From the NCBI GenBank assembly GCA_029582165.1, contig CM055877.1, forward strand, positions 42,169,249 to 42,233,248: a stretch of DNA of 64,000 bases, read 5' to 3'. Of this stretch, positions 57,931 through 64,000 are shown one piece after another. Under the pieces are notes generated by a model. The model worked only from the letters and a program-made list of their open reading frames with translations, was not told the origin of the DNA and ran no database searches. Made by a program: the position numbers and the translations under genes. Source of the DNA: Portulaca oleracea. Lineage: Eukaryota; Streptophyta; Magnoliopsida; Caryophyllales; Portulacaceae. Each line of letters opens with the position of its first letter. Position 1 is the first letter of the stretch.

Positions 57931-57999
57931 ATGGTCTAGCGGTTAGAGAGTCTTATTTGAGTTGTAAAGTCTTGAGTTTGAATCTTGCCACCAACCGCA
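57931..57999 (+). repeat. tRNA-like module (left arm)
   Basis: ATGGTCTAGCGGTTA resembles an A box and GAGTTTGAATCTTGCC (57974-57989) a B box, about 30 bp apart, as in tRNA-derived repeats. No cloverleaf that I can complete. Confidence 0.45.
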
Positions 58000-58119
58000 T
58001 ATTGATTTTTTTTTTAATATTTATATCAATATTTTCATAGATTTAATTTTAGCTCCCGACACTTTACTTTGTTACTTACTCTTGCTTTTGTATTTTGGGT
58101 TTCCACCATTTATTATATT

Positions 58120-59345
58120 TCTCTTTTATAAAAATATTACGTTCGTACACCAAATATTGCACTATTACACACTAATTAGAATACTTTTGCACGCCAAATA
58201 TTATACTCTTACACGCCAACTAGAATACTTATACACATCAATATTTTACCTTACACACAAAATATTTTAGGTGAAATTCGTTATATAATTAAAGGAAAAA
58301 TTAAAAGAAAAGCAATATTTATGCACACCACATATATACAATTTATTTGGTGTGCAATAAACTAAAATGATAGAAAAAAAAGTAGTTTGTACTAGTATGC
58401 AAACTAGTCTATCTTTTTTGTGGGATAGACTCATTTGCAAACTATTTTTTATCCTTTGTACACTAATTTTTTTATGGGATATATTCTTTTGCACACTAGC
58501 ACATAGGACACTAGAACAAATTCCTTTGCACGCTATTTTTTGTGAGATGAGCTCATTTACACACTTTCATAGACTCCTTTGCACAGTAATTTTTTTTCCA
58601 TTTACACACTAATATAAATTTCTTTGCATACTAATTATTTTATGAAATATATTTTTTTCATACTAACACAAATTTCTTTGCACACCAACACATAAAGATT
58701 TACACACTAACACATATGCCTTTGCACTCTAATACACAACACCAACACATATACCTTTACACACGAACACACATACCTTTACACACTAACATACACCAAT
58801 ACATACATATTTGCACACTAATACATATACATTTGGACACTAACATACACACATTTGCACACCAACACATACACTTTTGCATACAAACACATATAACTTT
58901 GCATACTAACGCACACACTTTTTGCACACTAATATATACGTACTTTTGCACACTAACACACACTAACACGCTAATACAGACGCATTTACACACTAGCATA
59001 GATTCTTTTGCACACTAGTACGAACTTATTTGCACACAACACATGCTCATTTGCACACTAACACATACTAACACATACTTCTTGCACACTAGTACAGACT
59101 CCTTTGCACACTTGCACATGTTCCTTTACACACTAACACAAATGCATTTACACAATAAAATAGACACCTTTGCACACTAGTAAGGACACCTTTGCACACT
59201 AATTTTTTTTTTGTAGTAGATTCTTTTACACGTTATCACAACTCCTTGGTACACTAAGTTTTTGTGGGATAGACATTTTTGTCACACTAGGATAAATTCA
59301 TTTGCACACTAATATATATATTTGACACCAAGAGTTATATTGTTA
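58120..59345. repeat. Degenerate tandem array of TTTGCACACTAACACATA-type units
   Basis: More than 30 imperfect units of about 17-36 bp built on TTTGCACACTA and ACACATA. Flanked by direct repeats of about 74 bp (58305-58378 inside its left part and 59348-59421) carrying CAATTTATTTGGTGTGCAAT. Frames through it are artefacts. Confidence 0.88.
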
Positions 59346-59649
59346 TACACAAATTACAATATTTGTGCACACTATATATACAATTTATTTGGTGTGCAAT
59401 AAACTAACATGATAGAAAAAAAGGACAAAAAATTTAAAATGATGAGAAAAGGAAATGCAAAAATTAAATATGGAGAAACTTGAAACAAAGGGGAAAAAAT
59501 AAAATAGATATAGAGTATTAAAGAAAATGACAGAATAAAATAATAAATAAAGCAAAATAAGAAAAGGTAAGAAAATGTGATATTAATTGGATAATTGTGA
59601 AATAAATTAAGCAAAACACAAAAGTGAAATATCAAGCACATTTAGTTGA

Positions 59650-59720
59650 GAACAACGTTCGAACTCAGGACCACAAGTAATATATTCCTATCCCTTTCCA
59701 GTAAACCGCTGCACTATGCA
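59650..59720 (-). repeat. tRNA-like module (right arm)
   Basis: On minus, CATAGTGCAGCGGTTTA (59702-59718) resembles an A box and TGAGTTCGAACG (59656-59667) a B box. It is the mirror image of the left-arm module. Confidence 0.45.
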
Positions 59721-59974
59721 CTGCTTCATTGTGGATGATAAAATATATATAGTATTATGTTTGGTGTTAAAAATTAAAAGTAAAGCGCTGACATCATGTG
59801 ACGTATAGCGGGAGTAACAACGCAATCCCTACTCCCGCTGGAGTAGGATATATTTTTCGTAGGTTTCTTTGCTATATATATCCCTTGTGTATTAGGGATA
59901 AGGAAAACTTTGATGATAATTGAATTGAATTGAGTGAATTCCTTTGTGAGAATTCCTTGGTTCTACATCAAATT

Positions 59975-59987
59975 TGGTATCACAGCC
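59975..59987 (+). promoter_or_regulatory. Primer binding site of small LTR element
   Basis: TGGTATCACAGCC, one base off the Met-type site, four bases after the LTR. Confidence 0.85.
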
Positions 59988-60039
59988 CTCCGATCAAGCT
60001 TTCAGAATTTTTTCCCCACCTTCAATTTTCTGCTCAGCA

Positions 60040-60400
60040 TCCCAAAAAAAAAAAAAAAAAAAAAACAGAAATCCGGAGGAAAAAACCCAGAAACCCTAGC
60101 CGCTCTGTTCACTGCCACTGCCCATCCCCTGCTGCTACCCTCCCCACCAGCCACTGCCGCACCACCCTATGCCCCAGACGACCACCGCCCCACCACCCCT
60201 GCTGCCACCACCTTGCTGGAGTGCCCCGGACTGGCGTACTCTTGCATGGTTGCTGCCGACCCTTGCTGCTTCTGTCCACCTGCTTCGCGTGGTTGCAGCT
60301 CGTTATTGCGGCTTGCTGCCTGGCTGCTGCCTTTTACACTGCTGTTCATTTCCAAATTCCAGCCACCGCAGTTTGTCTCTCATGAGAAGGATCGTGTTCG
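60040..60400 (+). other. GC-rich leader with A-run
   Basis: A-run at 60044-60065, then CCACTGCC/CTGCTGCC-rich sequence open in several frames at once, which is a composition effect. I see no gene in it. Confidence 0.5.
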
Positions 60401-60419
60401 GTGCCGTGTAGTTGTGAAT

Positions 60420-61475
60420 CAATGTCAAGTTGGTGCTATAAACACCATTGTGCCCTTTTTGTGAAAATTCAAAACAGACCATGGCCTATTTCAAAGGACA
60501 CTCTCTTTCGAATTTTCTCTCCTTATGGGGATGTGGACACCATTGCAACATTTCGAACAATGGGTGATTTCTATGCTAGAGTTAATTTTTACTCTCAGGA
60601 AGATGCTATTAATGCCTTTTGCAAGTTGCAAGGGCGTCAAATATATGAAGGTTGCTTTCAATTGGATCTTTATTTTGCAGGTGAGTCTATATGTGGTTGT
60701 AGGCCAGGCCCTATGTTCCAAGGTATATGTTGGAATGTAGGCCTCCAAGAGGTCCTTTGATTTCTTGGCAGCGCATTAATGCAAGTGGTACATTTTCAAT
60801 GCCCACGATGAGACCAATGAGTTCCGTTACGAGCAAGGCTCATCCAGTCTACGATAGCAGACTTAAGGAAACCAAAGATGATATTCTTCACCGAAAATCT
60901 GCCAAAAAGGAGGTCCAAGTAGCAAGAGAAATGCACTATCAAGTTGTCTGACTCTAGCTCACTTGTGGACGTGGCAAGCAATGCTCAATGGGTCACAAAC
61001 GATTCGAAAGCTTCTAGTGAGGGACATAAGGAGGAAACCTTTGAAGAGTCTAATCAAGATGTTCACTTACCACAACACCACAATAGTTTAGCCACTCACA
61101 GTTCACATGTGCAGCATAAACGTCCTGAAGCTAGTTAAATGAAGCACTTCAGCAAGGAACATTCATTGTAGATGAAGCTAAGGAACCTCTTACAAGGCAT
61201 ACTCATAAAGAGGGTCCACAAGCAAATGAAGATGATAGGCAATCAAAGACTGTTTTGGGAGCAAGAGTAAAGGACGTGCAGCTAGCAATTGTTGTAGAAG
61301 TAATTGAAGAGCACACTCAACCAAAGATGATTGTTGGAGCAATTGAAGAAGACGCTCAATCAAAGACAATTGTTGGAGAAATTGCAGAGGATAGGCAGTG
61401 TGAGGTTGTTTTGGAATACAGCCAGAAGAATTTAGTACTGTTGGAGGAGCTATTAAGCATGTTGAATTCTTGATC
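60420..61475 (+). pseudogene. RRM-like coding remnant inside the LTR element
   Basis: From about 60440 a frame reads SKDTLFRIFSPYGDV, then DFYARVNFYSQEDAINAF and LQGRQIYEGCFQLDLYF, an RNA-recognition fold closest in wording to the third RRM of polypyrimidine-tract-binding proteins (IFSPYG, LQGR.IY.GC.QLD). It ends at CAG|GTGAGT (60680/60681), a splice donor-like site. After frameshifts, frames continue to about 61475, with a repeated VGAIEEDAQSK/VGEIAEDRQ motif near the end. Either a captured host gene or a non-standard element protein; now broken. Confidence 0.55.
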
Positions 61476-61659
61476 CTCGAGTCGTTTTTTCAAAAGTCGG
61501 AAATTCATTAATTTTTTACATGGTTATTGACGCTCAAGGTAATTTTGAAGCTTGAAGTTCTTAACGTCTACTGTGAAGTTGTTTTGGTATTATCATCCTT
61601 ATTCGTATTGCTTCATCATTTCAAAACTTGAGGTCGAGTTTTTCGTAACCGGGAAAGAA

Positions 61660-62000
61660 AGATGCAGGATAAGAGTAAAGGATGGGTTAAGATATCAATA
61701 TCTTTCCATATATTTAGAGATCTTTTGTATGTTATTAATTATATTTTCGTAGCTAAGTTTTAGCAATATTTTAGGATTATCAAAATAAGGAGATTTAGCC
61801 ATATATTAGTGATATTAGTTTCCTAAGCTATTAGGATAATATTAGGTTAGTATTATATAGTATTTCACATATTCTAGTTTCCTTATTGTGTTAGGTTTCT
61901 TAGCTATATATCCCTTGTCTATTAGGGATAAGGAAAACTTTGATGATAATTGAATTGAATTGAGTGAATTCCTTTGTGAGAATTCCTTGGTTCTACATCA
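61660..62000 (+). repeat. Right LTR of small element
   Basis: 341 bp, preceded by GGGAAAGAAAG, ending GGTTCTACATCA. Uninterrupted, so it gives the original LTR length. Confidence 0.9.
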
Positions 62001-62005
62001 ACATC

Positions 62006-62365
62006 ACTACGATTTCTTTAATATCAAGGGTTATAATAATGTCTCTCCTTTCATCATCAAGGATACCTTTCGAAAAAACGACACTGGATTTACTAAGACT
62101 AATATTTTGCCCTGGAGCTCGTTCACAAGCAACCAATTCTCCTTGAACGCATAAGCATCAACCACTTTCACTCTACAGAAGAACAAGGAATCATTTGCAA
62201 ACAATAGGTGAGAGACAGATGGGGCATTATTGCCCAAACTTTCCTTAATCATCAAGGAATTTTGGCGGTTTTGAAGGAATTTCGGGGTCAAAGGATAAAG
62301 ATAACAGTAAGGAATTGATAGAGGCAACCCACAACAAATCTATAAAGGATCTGGCTTGCTAACAC
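62006..62365 (-). pseudogene. L1-like LINE, RT core (upstream part)
   Basis: On minus, KPDPL (R.GDPLSP position) near 62350, then NAPSVSHLLFANDSLFF (about 62215-62165) where FADD is expected, so the second catalytic aspartate of the box has become asparagine. Then SKSSVVFSKGILDDERRDI to IVVM at the insertion edge. Reading resumes at 55967 with EKYLGLTSHVG, showing one LINE split by about 6 kb of later insertions. It is cut on the right by the next LTR. Confidence 0.85.
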
Positions 62366-62461
62366 CACCAAGACCAAGATTGAGGTTAAAGTAAGAACAA
62401 GACTTGAGAGACATTTTAAAGAGAATCCTCTTTGTATTTCATTTAATGGTCATTAATTGCT

Positions 62462-62470
62462 CTTATATAA
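62462..62470 (-). promoter_or_regulatory. TATA box of the family E-related LTR
   Basis: The minus strand reads TCTTATATAAATGG on plus, i.e. TATATAAGA on minus, 190 bp downstream of the palindrome array. Confidence 0.5.
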
Positions 62471-62654
62471 ATGGTTATAAACATTGAGGAGAAAGAGATA
62501 CAATGGGGCCAAATTACAAAAGGGACCCAAACTATACATTGAATGCCCTCTGAAGAGACTTTACATAAACATAAGAGAGGGGTTAAAGGGGAATTACAAC
62601 AAAAGGGGGAAAAAACTGGAAGGGAGAAGTAGCAAAGTCCCGACATTTTCCAAA

Positions 62655-62925
62655 GGTCACAGGCGTGACCTGGTTCTTCCCCTCGAACAAAATGGCTGCA
62701 AGATAGGGTCACGGGCGTGACCATGGGGTTCACGGTCATGACTAATGAGGGTTAGGGGCGTGACCCCCGGACGATTCGTGAAGGATTCTTCGCTCGCGAG
62801 ATGTCACAAGAGTGACCCAAGACCTCTCAACCCAAAAGACCAGGGAGGCGGGGAAGGGTCACGGGCGTGATCTTTGGGGTCACGACCGTGACTATGGGTG
62901 GCAGAGCCAGGTCACGACCATTACC
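62655..62925. repeat. Array of GGTCAC-N4-GTGACC palindromes
   Basis: GGTCACAGGCGTGACC (62655-62670), GGTCACGGGCGTGACC (62707-62722), half-site GGGCGTGACC (62755-62764), GTCACAAGAGTGACC (62804-62818), GGTCACGGGCGTGATC (62857-62872), GGTCACGACCGTGACT (62878-62893) and a degenerate one at 62910-62925. Confidence 0.88.
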
Positions 62926-64000
62926 AACTCTTGGTGATTTCTTGTTCCCTTTGCTCCGCATGATGAACCTCGATCCGCCCCTTGTTGACAAAAGACCAAT
63001 ACACCCTTAGGAAGTAGATGACCAAAAGCCCTTGGGGTTGGTGAAAGCTATCGAGCCACTAGAGGGTCTCGAGGCCAATTTAAAGGACGGCTGAGACGAA
63101 TTTGAAGGGATCCGAGTCAACTGCAAACTGGACCTCCAAATGGGCGCGAGATGACACGACCCTCTTGGCTTGTGCAAGGCGAGAGGAGTACGGGCTTCGG
63201 GGCTCTTTAGTAGCTGCCCAGAAAAGTAATCATAGAGGCTTCTTTTTTCGTTAGCCAGTAGGAAACAAGCTACCCCACAGATCAAGGTCCTCGCTGGCTG
63301 GAATATTCCAAGGACATTTGATGACTTTCCCAAGCTGGTTGTAATGCCACATACTATAGGAAATTCTTCCCAAGAGTATTCCAAAACTCATGCAATCTGA
63401 TAAACAAACTCGAACTTGAAACCGAGTTTGTTCTGGAGGTTGGCAATGCAGTCATCAAGGTCCTTTGCGAGGACTGGCTGGATCAGTGCTTGGAGATTTG
63501 ATTTGCGTGATGGGCTGTTTTATTGGCTTTGGATGTTCCCAAGCTGACTTCCTCCATGTAGTAGCTGACTTCCATGATTTTGAGCTTGGTCTTCTAGGGA
63601 TGAACCTCTATAACCTTTTTCTTGGAACTGATTTTACCCTGGTATGGTCAACTGAATAACTCAGGCCTTGACGTTCTTCATTGGTTGGATTGATGCTTGC
63701 CGTCTTTTCATCGTGGGCATTAACCAACTGTTTAAATAGTCCTTGATCCAACTTTAAGCTTGGATATTCCAGTTGCTCAGACCCGTCTTGGTTATCCCAA
63801 TGGCTAGGAGTTAGGACTTGCTTTGGTTGCTCATTTTCTCCCCTGAAAACGACATTGACTGTTTTTAGAACCTCCTTGATGAAAGCATTGATACACCTCA
63901 ATGGAGCCTTGATAGGCTCTATGCACCAAAAACAACCTTGATAACTTGGTAAACCCAATTCAGCATCTCACTGAGCATCTTCATGGTGATCAAGGGGGTC

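Larger units (their letters stand above)
57752..59859. mobile_element. Mutator-like element (2108 bp), non-coding
   Basis: Perfect 9-bp duplication TAGGTTTCT (57743-57751, 59860-59868) and diverged inverted ends: GGGTTTTTAGATTATACTCC on the left and, reversed, CGAAAAATATATCCTACTCC on the right. The arms share CGGGAGTA and CCCGCTAT with CACGTCA or CGTCACA over about 70 bp and weaker similarity for about 200 bp. No transposase. Inside are tRNA-like modules facing inward and a 1.2-kb tandem array. Confidence 0.8.
57511..59970 (+). repeat. Left LTR of small element, interrupted
   Basis: 57511-57751 plus 59869-59970 together match the right LTR (61660-62000). The insert at 57752-59859 and one copy of TAGGTTTCT account for the extra length. 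Confidence 0.9.
57511..62000 (+). mobile_element. Small non-autonomous LTR element with RRM-like remnant
   Basis: LTRs of about 342 bp with TGATG...CATCA ends (right LTR has A for the first T), 5-bp duplication ACATC, PBS TGGTATCACAGCC at 59975-59987, purine tract GGGAAAGAAAG before the right LTR. The left LTR is split by a 2.1-kb Mutator-like insertion. The 1.69-kb interior lacks gag and pol and instead carries an RRM-like reading frame. Confidence 0.88.
62366..64000 (-). repeat. LTR related to family E (minus), runs off the window
   Basis: 63220-64000 matches 55968-56761 inverted, with clear protein-like similarity (EPIKAPLRCINA; WEEFPIVCGITT near 63370). 62366-63220 is different from the other copy: it has a palindrome array (62655-62925) and a TATA box on minus (62462-62470). 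The element continues past 64000. Confidence 0.7.

Noticed and set aside
57931..57999. A complete tRNA gene
   Set aside because: A-box and B-box likeness exists, but I could not complete the acceptor and anticodon stems; kept only as a tRNA-like module.
58716..59018. Two repeat-rich frames on opposite strands (HTNIHTF-type)
   Set aside because: Products of the CA-rich tandem array inside the Mutator-like element.
60169..60411. Three overlapping Pro/Ala/Leu-rich frames
   Set aside because: A GC-rich leader open in all frames at once; a composition effect, not coding evidence.

Overview
The window reads as repeat-rich nuclear DNA of a flowering plant, probably a eudicot. The evidence is a set of plant-type transposable elements (chromovirus, Tat/Ogre-like, Athila-like, copia-like, hAT, Mutator-like, L1-like LINE with an RNase H tail), initiator-Met and Asp-type primer binding sites, plant-like introns in the hAT gene, and AT-rich spacers. 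I found no intact host gene. The best host candidate is one orphan exon-like piece near 53480. The species cannot be named from sequence alone.

Region 1-13547 holds two nearly identical tandem units of about 6.84 kb. Each contains one heavily decayed Ty3/gypsy chromovirus (gag zinc knuckle, protease end, RT, RNase H, integrase, chromodomain) and its LTR. A third partial LTR copy ends at about 13680. Region 14084-16741 is bounded by a perfect 59-bp inverted repeat and contains scrambled, partly inverted pieces of the same chromovirus. It is followed by a minisatellite, a reverse copia-like LTR with PBS (17729-18560) and a reverse Tat/Ogre RT-RNase H fragment (18561-19350).

Region 21072-36624 is a 15.5-kb Athila-like, non-autonomous LTR element in minus orientation. 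It has 1.5-kb LTRs, an Asp-type PBS, a polypurine tract and a perfect 5-bp target duplication (TCTAA). Inside it sits an 8.26-kb hAT transposon (22937-31196; 8-bp duplication GTTATGGA) with a three-exon transposase pseudogene. Inside the hAT sits a 404-bp Mutator-type MITE (9-bp duplication ATGTTAAAA). The outer element landed in a 49-50 bp minisatellite that resumes at 36625.

Region 38870-46043 is a complete but nonsense-riddled Ty3/gypsy element with 1.3-kb LTRs and a 5-bp duplication (GGTTG). Its polyprotein reading frame runs about 126 codons into the 3' LTR. It lies in Tat-like non-coding DNA whose gag remnant is at 47686-48460 on the minus strand. After a reverse chromovirus-type LTR (to 50249) comes a near-palindrome (50995-51570) with two 275-bp arms around a 26-bp loop. 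It is made from a protein-like fragment and could fold into a long hairpin RNA.

Region 54100-64000 is a LINE on the minus strand, split by nested insertions. These are a truncated LTR element (55968-57510), then a small LTR element (57511-62000) carrying an RRM-like coding remnant, whose left LTR is itself interrupted by a 2.1-kb Mutator-like element (57752-59859) with tRNA-like modules near both ends. The window closes with another LTR (minus) that carries an array of GGTCAC-N4-GTGACC palindromes upstream of a TATA box. A similar but sequence-unrelated palindrome array occurs next to the TATA box of the Athila-like LTR.
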